From positions 930,001 to 994,000 of the forward strand of contig NZ_CWKH01000002.1 of the NCBI RefSeq assembly GCF_001245615.1: a stretch of 64,000 nt of DNA. Reading direction: 5' to 3'. Below are positions 8,496 through 16,534 of this stretch, piece after piece. Source of the stretch: Mycolicibacterium neworleansense (lineage in GTDB: Bacteria > Actinomycetota > Actinomycetes > Mycobacteriales > Mycobacteriaceae). How positions within the stretch are numbered: position 1 is the stretch's first letter; each line of letters begins with the position of its first letter. Position numbers and translations under genes: made by a program. Below the pieces are notes generated by a model. It saw only the letters and a program-made list of their open reading frames with translations, was not told the DNA's origin and made no database searches.

Positions 8496-8738
8496 TCAAC
8501 GCTTGCGCTCGGGCTTAGGAGGCCACGGTTGTCGTCGACGCAGTTCACCAGCCACCATCGCCAAGAATTCGCGCATATCGGCTTCGGTATGCCGGAGGTC
8601 CTCGCGGTCGTGAGGGGGTTCCGCCCATCCCTCGGTCATGATTTCAGCATCACTGGCCAGTGCGCCTTCGATAGCGTCGAGAAAGAATTGAGGACCCTGA
8701 CCGAAAGTTCGGTACATAATGATGGCGTCGGCAGTCAT
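8496..8738 (-). CDS. small protein, possible immunity factor of the adjacent toxin-like gene
   Basis: About 80 residues if started at ATG 8738; the start is uncertain because no good ribosome site is present and in-frame alternatives lie at 8792 (ATG) and 8825 (TTG). ATG 8738 was preferred because the distance to the shared motif (GPQFFLDAIEGAL) then matches the paralogous N-terminus of the 7352-8326 protein. It lies 88 bases downstream of the large toxin-like gene on the same strand, the usual place for an immunity gene. It ends in a basic, proline-rich tail. No catalytic motif is seen. The immunity role is inferred from position and size only. Confidence 0.5.
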   Translation of the reverse strand: MTADAIIMYRTFGQGPQFFLDAIEGALASDAEIMTEGWAEPPHDREDLRHTEADMREFLAMVAGELRRRQPWPPKPERKR

Positions 8739-8826
8739 TTCGGCATTAGCCGCGTCAAGTTCCGCAATAAATAGCAGGTGATAGAGGATCATATCTACCC
8801 CGCCCCGCCACGATGCTATGTTCAAG

Positions 8827-11478
8827 TCACGTTCCTTCCGGAGCTATCCAGTCAATCGAAACCGAGCTCAAGTCGACCCCGCGGCTCTCGAGCTCGTCGA
8901 GCACGTTTTGTGTATTCGAACGTAGTGGGCGGTAGTGCCCACTATTTCCCGTTACTTCTTTCAGGCGTCCGTCTATTACGGCTAACTCTCCGGCGCCGGC
9001 AACTGGCCTGCCGCTTGAAAGTGTTGAATGATGAATTCGCCCGACTTCTTGTTCAAGTGACGCGTAGATATTTCCTTGCGGATCCATTGTGAATATCGCT
9101 TTACCCCCCTCTCGATTCCACAATATTGCGTCACGCGTGTCGAACAGACGGCCATCAATGTGACGCAAAAGCCCGTTCTGGTCGACCACTATTCGGTGCT
9201 GCTCAATTTCCTCGGGCGGCCAGCGCTCGACACTCTGCCCCAGGAATGGGCTATGGTTCGGGTCCGTCTCATTGTCGAACATTCCGGGCATGTATTGGAC
9301 CGGATAGGGGTCTTCTCGATGCAGCGGCGGATGTTCTGCTGCGAAATCGTCGGGGTCGACGGCATCAGAATCCGTCGGCGTGCCGGGAGCAAGCGGATCA
9401 TCCGACGGCTCACCTGGGTGATGGGGCGAGTGCGGCGAGTCGGGAGCCTGGCCATCTGGCTGTTGATTTAGCAGAGGCTCAGGTGAAGCAGCCGGATGCG
9501 TGTCGTTGGACATGTGATTGGCGAAAGGACCTCGCCCCGCATCCTCGCGAACACCAGGGCTGTGCCCTTGGTTCCCAGACAAGTGCCCGCTGTTATAAGG
9601 CTCCGAATTCGGTGATTGGTGCGTGGCCTGCGGCTGCACATACTCGGGGGTTGCGTGAGCAGATTTCTGAAGACCCGGAGTAGTCAGGGTTTCGGGATCG
9701 CTTGCGGTACTGTATGAATCAGGATCGTAGTTGCGGCTTGTCGGCACAGGATCGCCTGATGAAGGCCCCGGCGAATCTGGAGAGTCAACAGGATGCCCCG
9801 GCCCTGCACCCATCGGAGGTTGTGGGGACAGACCAGCAGAATGACCCGGGGCGGATTCTGATGGCCCCGCTGCGCGTGCGGGAGGATCGGACGGACCATC
9901 GCCGCCGTCTCCGTGGAAACTCCGGGCTCCGGGCGATTCCTGAAGGCCTTTGGGTCCGTCCTGGCCTGGCCGGCCCACGGAGGCGCCGAAACCGTCGGGC
10001 AGCCTTGGGCCAATCACGGACTCAGGGACGCGGGGTGCCGGGGTGAATTCCACTGATTCGGGAGCCTTGGAACCACCCAGGCTGTCCAATGCGTCGAGGT
10101 TGTTCTTGCCGGCCCCAAGCTTGGCCAAATCGCCGAGCTTGCTTAGCTTTCCGTCTTCGGCCAACCCCTTGATCCGCTCTGCGGCCTTGGCCGCCATCCC
10201 AGCCTTTGATGCCACACCGCCAGGATTCAATGACGAAATGACGTTGAATCCAGCCTCCCCAATCCCCCGACCAGGATGATCGCTTTTGAGGGAGTCGTAC
10301 GCGACGAACTCCCTGCCCATCGTGAGCAAAACGTCGTCCAATTTCGTGGGATCGTGCAGCACCGACATCCCGACGTCGTACATGCCCTTCCATGTGTCGG
10401 GGTCGGCCATCGCCACGACTCCCGCCACCGCATTGACGAGGCCGGTGGTCATGCCGATATTTACGTCGGATAACAACGTGAATTGGGCGGCGAGATTTCT
10501 GCCCACCTTCTCGCCGAACACCTCTTCCAGCCTTGGCCTGACCCATTTTTGCAGCCCAGTCATCGCATCACCGATGGCCTGGGTCAGCTGTTGCAGGAGC
10601 CCGACGAAAGCCTTGACCTGGCTTTGCAGGTACTTCAACGCGGCGCCCACTTCATTGGCGATCTCGCGAAGGATCTGAAGCCCGTCGCCGGTGAAAAGGC
10701 CTTTGACAGTGTCGATCAGCCCACTAGACGAGATCCGATCCAGAATCCGGCGGATCGCATCCTGAGCATCTTGGACACCCTTGGCGAAACCCTTGATGAC
10801 ATCCGCTGTGCCTGACGCCAGGGCCGCCAGGGCCGCCACCCCTTCATGCAGGCCAACCATCGCCTCGTTGATCTTTGGGCCTTCGGCAAGGTGCCGAACG
10901 TGAAGTGATACCGCAGTTTTCACACCGTCGACCTGTGCCTGAACCACTTCGAACCCGCTGGCATAGTTTTCCCACTGCGCAGCGGTAACACCCATCAAGG
11001 CGGGAACGCCGGATGGCCACGGAATGGGTACCAACGGTTCGACCAGCCCCCATAGGCCTGGAGGCGGGGTCCTGGTCACGCTCGGCCCGAGCGCAGCATC
11101 CGCAGCCGTCGTCGTGTCCGGTACATCGCCGACGCCGCCGGTCGGGCCCGCTCCGCCCACCGTCGAGGCCACGTCGGCGTTCTTGTAGTTGAAGCCCGTG
11201 GCCTCCAACATGTAGCCGACCGACTTCAACGCGTTTGCAGCCATCGCCAGGCCGTTGGCGAAGCTCTGCGCCAGATCCCCGTAGGTAAGACCGAAGTTGG
11301 CACCGGCTGGATCGGTACCCGACGCAATCCCGTCTGCCAACGACGCACCCAGCGAGTCCGAGAGCATACCCAACTGGGTTCCCAGCGACCCCAATTCCCG
11401 CCCGTCACGGATAAGCGCATCGGGATCGACCTCGAGCCGGTCGCCTGAGGTCCCAATCCTTCCGGCTGTCGCTGTCAC
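8827..11478 (-). CDS. CpnT-like type VII secreted protein with C-terminal IQM-like domain (putative toxin)
   Basis: 883 residues from GTG 11478, whose GTGA overlaps the stop of the WXG100 gene upstream. Residues 1-105 form a helical WXG100-like module with a YxxxD-type signal (YKNAD, 98-102); residues about 130-470 are a helical region like the N-terminal domain of CpnT-type proteins, with WPSGVPALMGVTAAQW near 154-169. Residues about 500-740 are a Pro/Gly/Ser-rich linker, and residues about 743-883 a compact C-terminal domain (RIHHSTLSSG, AGAGEL, NSGHYRP, GVDLSSV). This is the architecture of polymorphic toxins: constant secretion end, linker, variable tip. The tip is not the NAD-glycohydrolase of CpnT. 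GC falls to about 47% by hand count at 9001-9120, against about 70% at 10801-10860. Toxicity is inferred, not shown. Confidence 0.72.
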   Translation of the reverse strand: MTATAGRIGTSGDRLEVDPDALIRDGRELGSLGTQLGMLSDSLGASLADGIASGTDPAGANFGLTYGDLAQSFANGLAMAANALKSVGYMLEATGFNYKNADVASTVGGAGPTGGVGDVPDTTTAADAALGPSVTRTPPPGLWGLVEPLVPIPWPSGVPALMGVTAAQWENYASGFEVVQAQVDGVKTAVSLHVRHLAEGPKINEAMVGLHEGVAALAALASGTADVIKGFAKGVQDAQDAIRRILDRISSSGLIDTVKGLFTGDGLQILREIANEVGAALKYLQSQVKAFVGLLQQLTQAIGDAMTGLQKWVRPRLEEVFGEKVGRNLAAQFTLLSDVNIGMTTGLVNAVAGVVAMADPDTWKGMYDVGMSVLHDPTKLDDVLLTMGREFVAYDSLKSDHPGRGIGEAGFNVISSLNPGGVASKAGMAAKAAERIKGLAEDGKLSKLGDLAKLGAGKNNLDALDSLGGSKAPESVEFTPAPRVPESVIGPRLPDGFGASVGRPGQDGPKGLQESPGARSFHGDGGDGPSDPPARAAGPSESAPGHSAGLSPQPPMGAGPGHPVDSPDSPGPSSGDPVPTSRNYDPDSYSTASDPETLTTPGLQKSAHATPEYVQPQATHQSPNSEPYNSGHLSGNQGHSPGVREDAGRGPFANHMSNDTHPAASPEPLLNQQPDGQAPDSPHSPHHPGEPSDDPLAPGTPTDSDAVDPDDFAAEHPPLHREDPYPVQYMPGMFDNETDPNHSPFLGQSVERWPPEEIEQHRIVVDQNGLLRHIDGRLFDTRDAILWNREGGKAIFTMDPQGNIYASLEQEVGRIHHSTLSSGRPVAGAGELAVIDGRLKEVTGNSGHYRPLRSNTQNVLDELESRGVDLSSVSIDWIAPEGT

Positions 11479-11771
11479 TCCTGCCACATGAGGCCGTTCT
11501 TGTCGACCGCGTCGGAGTAATTTTTGTGCGCTGTCTGCAGGATCTGGCGCAACGCCGACAATGCCGCCTTCATCTGTTCGGCACCGTCCTGCCACTGCTG
11601 CTGGGCTTGTGCCTGCGCATCAGACCCATCCCCGTGCCATGACGACCGCAACGCGGCCATGGTCTGCTCGGCGTCTCCCAGGCACTCGTCGACCACACGT
11701 TCAAGCGCCATCATTCGATTGGCAGCCGACTGCAGTTGAGCTCGATCCACGATGAGCATCGCCATCGCCAC
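11475..11771 (-). CDS. WXG100-family Esx-like protein (partner 2)
   Basis: About 98 residues, helix-turn-helix WXG100 fold with the turn motif WHG in RSSWHGDGSDA near residues 44-46. The start may be GTG 11771 (immediately after the upstream stop), ATG 11765 or ATG 11759; ATG 11765 has the best spacing from AGGTGG. Its stop overlaps the GTG start of the large toxin-like gene (GTGA), so the two are translationally coupled. With the preceding WXG100 gene it forms an EsxA/EsxB-like pair that probably dimerises and escorts the large protein to a type VII channel. No YxxxD is clear in this partner, so the signal would come from the other subunit or from the large protein. Confidence 0.8.
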   Translation of the reverse strand: MAMAMLIVDRAQLQSAANRMMALERVVDECLGDAEQTMAALRSSWHGDGSDAQAQAQQQWQDGAEQMKAALSALRQILQTAHKNYSDAVDKNGLMWQE

Positions 11772-12128
11772 CTATCGCCCGACCTGCTCGGCAATACCTC
11801 CGGTCCCAGCCGTCCCCTCGATGGCCTGACCGGACGACTCGATCGCGCTCGCCGCCTGTTCATCGGTGTTGTCGTACTCTTTGCCAGCTACAGCCAGCAG
11901 CTTCGACATGGTCTGCAGACCTCGCACGACCTGGCCCGCGCCGCCATGCCATTGCTCCCAAACCTGGCCAAAAGCCGACGCAGCGTCGCTCTTCCAACCG
12001 GCACCAAGCAACTCACGGGTTTCGAGATCCACACCCGACAGGCCATCTTGTAAACGCTGGCCTGCTTCCTCCAGGCGTGATGCTGCCAACGTCAGCTCCG
12101 CGACAACGACTTCCACCGAACGGTTCAC
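11772..12128 (-). CDS. WXG100-family Esx-like protein (partner 1)
   Basis: 118 residues from GTG 12128, selected for the GAGGGGG ribosome site upstream. The helical hairpin has the degenerate turn WKS (GAGWKSDAAS) and a C-terminal YxxxD secretion signal (YDNTD). First gene of the minus-strand cassette that runs through the second WXG100 gene, the large CpnT-like protein and the small possible immunity protein. It diverges from mycP1. In type VII systems such pairs supply the composite secretion signal; which ESX channel is used (ESX-1 beside it is the obvious guess) cannot be read from the sequence. Confidence 0.8.
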   Translation of the reverse strand: MNRSVEVVVAELTLAASRLEEAGQRLQDGLSGVDLETRELLGAGWKSDAASAFGQVWEQWHGGAGQVVRGLQTMSKLLAVAGKEYDNTDEQAASAIESSGQAIEGTAGTGGIAEQVGR

Positions 12129-12474
12129 CCCGGCACCCCCTCACCGACCCAACGGGCCAGAATGATTCATCGTTGTGCCGACGGTTCATTCCCGGCTGTC
12201 CTTGGTTGGTGATGTTATCCCGCAGGATCCGCGTCTCCGCGCGCCAATATGATCGGCGACAAACCCCCAGGCACCCCCTTCCTTGCCGCGTGCAACACTC
12301 ACCGCGGACACAAAGCGTTATCAGCCTCACCTGGGCACCCTTATGATTGCCTGCGTGCAATTAGCCGGACGGCTTGACGTGAGACGATGCGTTTCTGAAC
12401 AGGCCGGATTTTGTTTGCTGAAAGTGCATCAGCACACTGCAAACATGTCCGATGTCATTGGGGGAGTGTGACGC
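12129..12474. other. divergent intergenic region before mycP1 and the WXG100 cassette
   Basis: 346 bases without a convincing gene. It must hold the promoters of both flanking units. On the minus strand TAACAT (12217-12212) fits the mycobacterial TANNNT -10 pattern, but no good -35 is at the right distance. No clear plus-strand promoter was found. A GGGGGAG element at 12461-12467 is the probable mycP1 ribosome site. Confidence 0.4.
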
Positions 12475-13824
12475 GTGCAGCGCTTAGCCGTGATGCTGCT
12501 GGCAGTTTTGTTGGCGCTTTTCAGTGCGCCGCCAGCGTTTGCGATTGACCCGCCGGCGATCGACGCCGCGGCCGTTCCGCCTGATGAAACTGGTCCCGAC
12601 CAGCCGATGGAGCAGCGCAAGATCTGCGCGGCGCCGACGGTCATGCCGAATTCGAACTTCGCCGACAAGCCGTGGGCCGCGGACTATCTGAAGCTCGCCG
12701 AGGCGCAGAAGTTCGCAACCGGCGCCGGCGTAACTGTCGCGGTGATCGACACGGGCGTCAACGGCTCACCCCGGGTCCCGGCCGAGCCCGGTGGCGACTT
12801 CGTCGACGCCGCGGGCAACGGAATGTCCGACTGTGACGCCCACGGGACACTGACCGCGTCGATCATCGCCGGGCGCCCCTCCCCCACTGACGGTTTCGTC
12901 GGTGTTGCCCCCGATGCGCGACTGATTTCGCTGCGTCAGACGTCCGTCGCGTTCCAGCCCAAGGGTTCGCGCCAAGATCCCAACGACCCGAACACCACTC
13001 AGACCGCCGGCTCGATCCGCAGCCTGGCCCGTTCGGTGGTCCACGCGGCCAACCTCGGCGCGCAGGTGATCAACATCAGCGAGGCCGCCTGCTACAAGGT
13101 GACCCGCCGGATCGACGAGTCCGGCCTGGGCGCGGCCATCAACTACGCGGTGAACGTCAAGGGCGCGGTGATCGTCGTCGCCGCCGGTAACACCGGCCAG
13201 GACTGCAACCAGAACCCGGCGCCGGATCCGTCGGTCCCCGCCGATGCGCGCGGCTGGAAGGGCGTGCAGACGATCGTCAGCCCGGCCTGGTACGACCCGC
13301 TGGTGCTCACCGTCGGCAGCGTCGGCCAGAACGGCCAGCCGAGCAACTTCTCGATGTCGGGCCCGTGGTTGGGCGCGGCCGCTCCCGGCGAAAATCTCAC
13401 CGCGCTCGGTTACGAAGGCCAGCCGGTCAATGCCACCCCCGGTGAGGACGGCCCGGTGCCGCTCAACGGCACGTCGTTCTCGGCCGCGTTCGTGTCCGGT
13501 CTGGCCGCGCTGGTCAAGCAGCGCTTCCCGGACCTGACCCCGGCCCAAGTCATCAACCGGATCACCTCAACCGCCCGTCATCCCGGCGGCGGCGTCGACA
13601 ACTATGTCGGTGCCGGCGTGGTCGATCCGGTGGCTGCCCTGACGTGGGAGGTCCCGGAGGGGCCGGCCAAGGCGCCGTTCCGCGTCAAGGAAGTCCCGCC
13701 GCCGGTGTACATCCCGCCGCCAGACCGGGGTCCGATCACCGGTGTGGTGGTCGCCGGAGCCGCATTGGCACTGATCCTCGGGATCGCTGCAATGACCCGA
13801 CGCGCGTTGCGGCGCCGCCAATGA
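12475..13824 (+). CDS. mycP1: mycosin-1, subtilisin-like serine protease of ESX-1
   Basis: 449-residue membrane-anchored subtilase. Signal peptide at 1-23 with AFA cleavage site; catalytic triad Asp92 (VAVIDTGVN), His123 (DAHGTLTAS) and Ser334 (NGTSFSAAFVSG), with Asn239 in AAGNT as oxyanion residue; a proline-rich stalk; and one C-terminal membrane helix near 418-440 followed by Arg-rich cytoplasmic residues. MycP1 sits in the periplasm on the EccB/EccC channel, stabilises it and cleaves EspB. Start is GTG 12475 after a GGGGGAG site. Its TGA overlaps the eccE1 ATG (ATGA), giving a mycP1-eccE1 unit opposite in direction to the rest of ESX-1. Identification as the ESX-1 mycosin rests on the locus. 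Confidence 0.95.
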   Translation: MQRLAVMLLAVLLALFSAPPAFAIDPPAIDAAAVPPDETGPDQPMEQRKICAAPTVMPNSNFADKPWAADYLKLAEAQKFATGAGVTVAVIDTGVNGSPRVPAEPGGDFVDAAGNGMSDCDAHGTLTASIIAGRPSPTDGFVGVAPDARLISLRQTSVAFQPKGSRQDPNDPNTTQTAGSIRSLARSVVHAANLGAQVINISEAACYKVTRRIDESGLGAAINYAVNVKGAVIVVAAGNTGQDCNQNPAPDPSVPADARGWKGVQTIVSPAWYDPLVLTVGSVGQNGQPSNFSMSGPWLGAAAPGENLTALGYEGQPVNATPGEDGPVPLNGTSFSAAFVSGLAALVKQRFPDLTPAQVINRITSTARHPGGGVDNYVGAGVVDPVAALTWEVPEGPAKAPFRVKEVPPPVYIPPPDRGPITGVVVAGAALALILGIAAMTRRALRRRQ

Positions 13825-15218
13825 ACTTCCTACGGCGGCATTTCGGATTCCGCTTCACCACCGGGCACGCCATCTGGGCGGCCACGCTGATCCCCGCGTG
13901 CATCGCGGTGTGCATGCACTTCGACCTGCTCTGGCTGGGAATCACGCTGTCGGTGCTGATCGCGATCTTCTCGGTGCTCACCATCCGTGGATACCGGCTG
14001 ACCGGCTGGGTCAGGGCGATCTTTTCGTGGCGGCGACGCCACCGCAGCACCCCCGACGTCCCGTCGGAGCCTGCCGTGGGTGCCACCGTCATGCCCGGCG
14101 ACCACGTCGCCGTGCGCTGGCAGGGCGACTACCTGGTTGCGGTAATCGAGCTGATACCAAGGCCTTTCACCCCGACAGTGATCGTCAACGGCTCGGCGGT
14201 CTCCGATGACACCGTCAGCACCAAGCTGGTCGAGAAGCTGCTGCGGGCGCACTGCCCCGACCTGGAGGCCGATGTGGTGTCGGCCGGCTACCGTGTCGGC
14301 AAGACCGCACCGGCGAGCCTGGTCGCGCTCTACGAGCAGGTGGTGGGCCCGTACCCGGCGCCGGCGAACCGGCGCACCTGGATCGTGTTGCGCGCCGATC
14401 CGGAGAAGACCCGACGCTCGGCCCAGCGCCGCGACAGCGGGGTGTCCGGGCTGGCCCGGTATCTGGTGGCCTCAGCCACCCGTATCGCAGACCAGTTGGC
14501 CAGCAACGGAATCGACGCGCGCTGCTCGCGCAGCTTCGATGATTACGACAAGGCCACCGAGATCAGCTTCGAGAAGGAAACCTGGTCGGTCATCAAGGGC
14601 CGCAGTACCTTCACCGCCGCCTACAACGCGCCCGGAGGCCCCGACGTCTGGTGGTCGGCGCGGGCCGATCACACCACGACATGCGTGCGGATTCGTCCCG
14701 GTGCGGCGCCGACGACGACGGTGTTGTTGACGACGTTGTCCAATCCGACGACGCCGCGCGGATTTTCCTGCCTGTACGGCGGGCAGCGGGCCGCCCTTCA
14801 AGGCCTCACCCCGGTGACCGACAAGCACCATGAGCTGCCGATCGGCTCGGCCGGAGTGCTCGTCGGAGAGACCTCGGACCGCTACCCGGTGTACATGCCG
14901 TTCGACAACGTCGACGTCAGCATCAATCTCGGTGATGCCCGCCTGTTCACCCAGTTCGTCATCCGCTCCGCCGCATCCGGCGCCGTGGTGACGCTCGGGC
15001 CGCAGTTCCGCGAATTCGCCACCATGATCAACGGCCGTGTCGGGCGGGTGCCCCGCGTCGCCTGGCCCCACGCCACCACCTACCTCGGCCCTCATCAAGG
15101 CGTCGGGCGAGTCATCATGCGGCCCAACTTCATTGACACACCGCGACACCGGCAGCTGCCCATCACGCTGATCAATCCGCGCGAGGAGAGCCGCTACCAG
15201 ATGGCGCTGGAGCAATGA
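13821..15218 (+). CDS. eccE1: ESX-1 secretion component EccE1
   Basis: 465 residues. Two membrane helices at about 17-60 (AIWAATLIPACIAVC, then LWLGITLSVLIAIF) are followed by a large soluble domain, the EccE layout. EccE forms the periphery of the hexameric inner-membrane ESX complex. ATG 13821 is fixed by the ATGA overlap with mycP1; in-frame starts further upstream would run inside mycP1 in the wrong frame and are rejected. Followed after 49 bases by espL on the same strand. No defects seen. Confidence 0.93.
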   Translation: MNFLRRHFGFRFTTGHAIWAATLIPACIAVCMHFDLLWLGITLSVLIAIFSVLTIRGYRLTGWVRAIFSWRRRHRSTPDVPSEPAVGATVMPGDHVAVRWQGDYLVAVIELIPRPFTPTVIVNGSAVSDDTVSTKLVEKLLRAHCPDLEADVVSAGYRVGKTAPASLVALYEQVVGPYPAPANRRTWIVLRADPEKTRRSAQRRDSGVSGLARYLVASATRIADQLASNGIDARCSRSFDDYDKATEISFEKETWSVIKGRSTFTAAYNAPGGPDVWWSARADHTTTCVRIRPGAAPTTTVLLTTLSNPTTPRGFSCLYGGQRAALQGLTPVTDKHHELPIGSAGVLVGETSDRYPVYMPFDNVDVSINLGDARLFTQFVIRSAASGAVVTLGPQFREFATMINGRVGRVPRVAWPHATTYLGPHQGVGRVIMRPNFIDTPRHRQLPITLINPREESRYQMALEQ

Positions 15219-15267
15219 CATCAAGCTTCCTGGGAGAGGGGTCCCAGAAAGGTCGGGAGGAATAGTC

Positions 15268-15606
15268 ATGACAGACGAGATGCATCCGCAGGTGGCTGCG
15301 GTGCTGCGTCAAGCCCAGCAGCTGCAGTCACTCATGGATGACCAACTGCACAAGATGAACAGTGAAACGTTCACGGCGGCAGACGAAGCCCAAAGCGTCG
15401 AAGTCACGCTCAACGGACACCACCATCTGATCGACGTATACATCAAAGACGGATTGCTGCGGCTGGGCGCCCAGGCCGTCGAACAGCGACTCAACGAAGC
15501 GATCCAGAAGGCCACCGCCGCAGCCACGGCATCCATCGAAGCCGACCGTGAACGACTCGATGCCATGGTCGCCGAGCTGACCGCCGATGGGCCGCAGCCA
15601 GGCTGA
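15268..15606 (+). CDS. espL: YbaB/EbfC-like ESX-1 associated protein EspL
   Basis: 112-residue small alpha/beta protein with the YbaB/EbfC fold: N-terminal helix (HPQVAAVLRQAQQLQSLM), a short antiparallel sheet with VEVTLNGHHHLIDVYI, and a long C-terminal helix. The start at ATG 15268 follows GGGAGGAAT. Position next to eccE1/mycP1 and the sequence agree with EspL (Rv3880c-type), which stabilises EspE/EspF/EspH-class proteins and supports ESX-1 secretion. It probably shares the mycP1-eccE1 transcript. DNA binding of the YbaB type is possible but undemonstrated for EspL. Confidence 0.85.
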   Translation: MTDEMHPQVAAVLRQAQQLQSLMDDQLHKMNSETFTAADEAQSVEVTLNGHHHLIDVYIKDGLLRLGAQAVEQRLNEAIQKATAAATASIEADRERLDAMVAELTADGPQPG

Positions 15607-15662
15607 GGTCACTGCAGGCGCCGATGAGGTCGGCCCACATATCCGCTGACGCAGTGGGAGAG

Positions 15663-16400
15663 ATGGAAACATTCAGCAGACGGTTTGGTATCGCGCTCAA
15701 CCTGCTTCTTGCGTTGGTATGCGGAGTCTGGGCGTTCGTCGCGATCAAACACTTGGCGTTCATCACCGCGGTGATCGCGCTGGGGCTGGCGGTTACCTGG
15801 CTGTTTGTGGCGACGCAGTTGGCGGCATCGAAAAATGCGGTAGTCCAAGCCGCGTTCGACGAATCGGGGATGTTGTTACGTCCAGATCGTCGCATTGACG
15901 CCATTCAGCGGAGATTTTATGCCGCCCTAGCCCTGTCGGGGCTATCGATGCTGATCGCATGGTTGACCGGCTGGCTCTACCTACCAGTACCCGATGAGGT
16001 CGACGAAGTGTTTCCCATCGGCTTCGGCGCCACTGGCCTGTTTGCGGGATGGATTTGGTTTGTCTTCAAGCGCCAAGGCGGTACCAGCTACTTACTGCTC
16101 ACGCCCGACGAGTTCGAGTTCCCCGATCTCGGTTCACTGAACTCAGGAAAGTGGGACGACATTGCCGCGGTGACGGCCAAGCTCCCGACCGAGGAACGCT
16201 TCTGGACCCCCATGGTGATCACCATGAACGACGGTTCGAGATTCGTTATGGACTCTCCGGGCAGCTACACCCCCAAGGGCACTGCCCTCATCGAATTGGT
16301 GCGGCATTATTGGCACCACCCCGAACAACGAAACGAGCTCACTGATGGACGCGCCGTCGATCGGCTGCAGTCGATGCGGACACAGTTCGAACATCGCTAA
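15663..16400 (+). CDS. hypothetical four-helix membrane protein
   Basis: 245 residues from ATG 15663 (GGGAGAG just upstream; an earlier ATG at 15624 lacks a ribosome site). Four hydrophobic helices in two pairs: residues about 8-30 and 32-55, then about 82-105 and 115-135, with a soluble C-terminal half of about 110 residues rich in beta-strand (YLLLTPDEFEFPDLG, then FWTPMVITMNDGSRF). The last part resembles a PH-like membrane-protein tail, but no family is recognised with confidence. It is the last gene of the plus-strand mycP1 group and converges on espB with a strong terminator hairpin between them. Confidence 0.75.
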   Translation: METFSRRFGIALNLLLALVCGVWAFVAIKHLAFITAVIALGLAVTWLFVATQLAASKNAVVQAAFDESGMLLRPDRRIDAIQRRFYAALALSGLSMLIAWLTGWLYLPVPDEVDEVFPIGFGATGLFAGWIWFVFKRQGGTSYLLLTPDEFEFPDLGSLNSGKWDDIAAVTAKLPTEERFWTPMVITMNDGSRFVMDSPGSYTPKGTALIELVRHYWHHPEQRNELTDGRAVDRLQSMRTQFEHR

Positions 16401-16479
16401 AGCCTGATCGTGCTCGTCCCAATTTGATGCGTTCAAGGCACAGATAGGCGCTCTGCGGAAACCCTTGACCGACAAAGAA

Positions 16480-16514
16480 ACTCGCCGACGACACACATCG
16501 TGTCGTCGGCGAGT
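16480..16514. terminator. bidirectional terminator hairpin between convergent genes
   Basis: Perfect 15-bp inverted repeat, arms 16480-16494 and 16500-16514, with a five-base loop (ACATC). It sits in the short gap where the 15663-16400 gene (+) and espB (-) converge. The stem is very stable; there is no long U tract, which is usual for mycobacterial terminators. Confidence 0.75.
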
Positions 16515-16534
16515 CCATGTCTGCGGATGTCGGC

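Noticed and set aside
11479..11595. N-terminal extension of the CpnT-like protein
   Set aside because: It lies inside the WXG100 gene in another frame and the GTGA overlap at 11475-11478 gives a natural coupled start.
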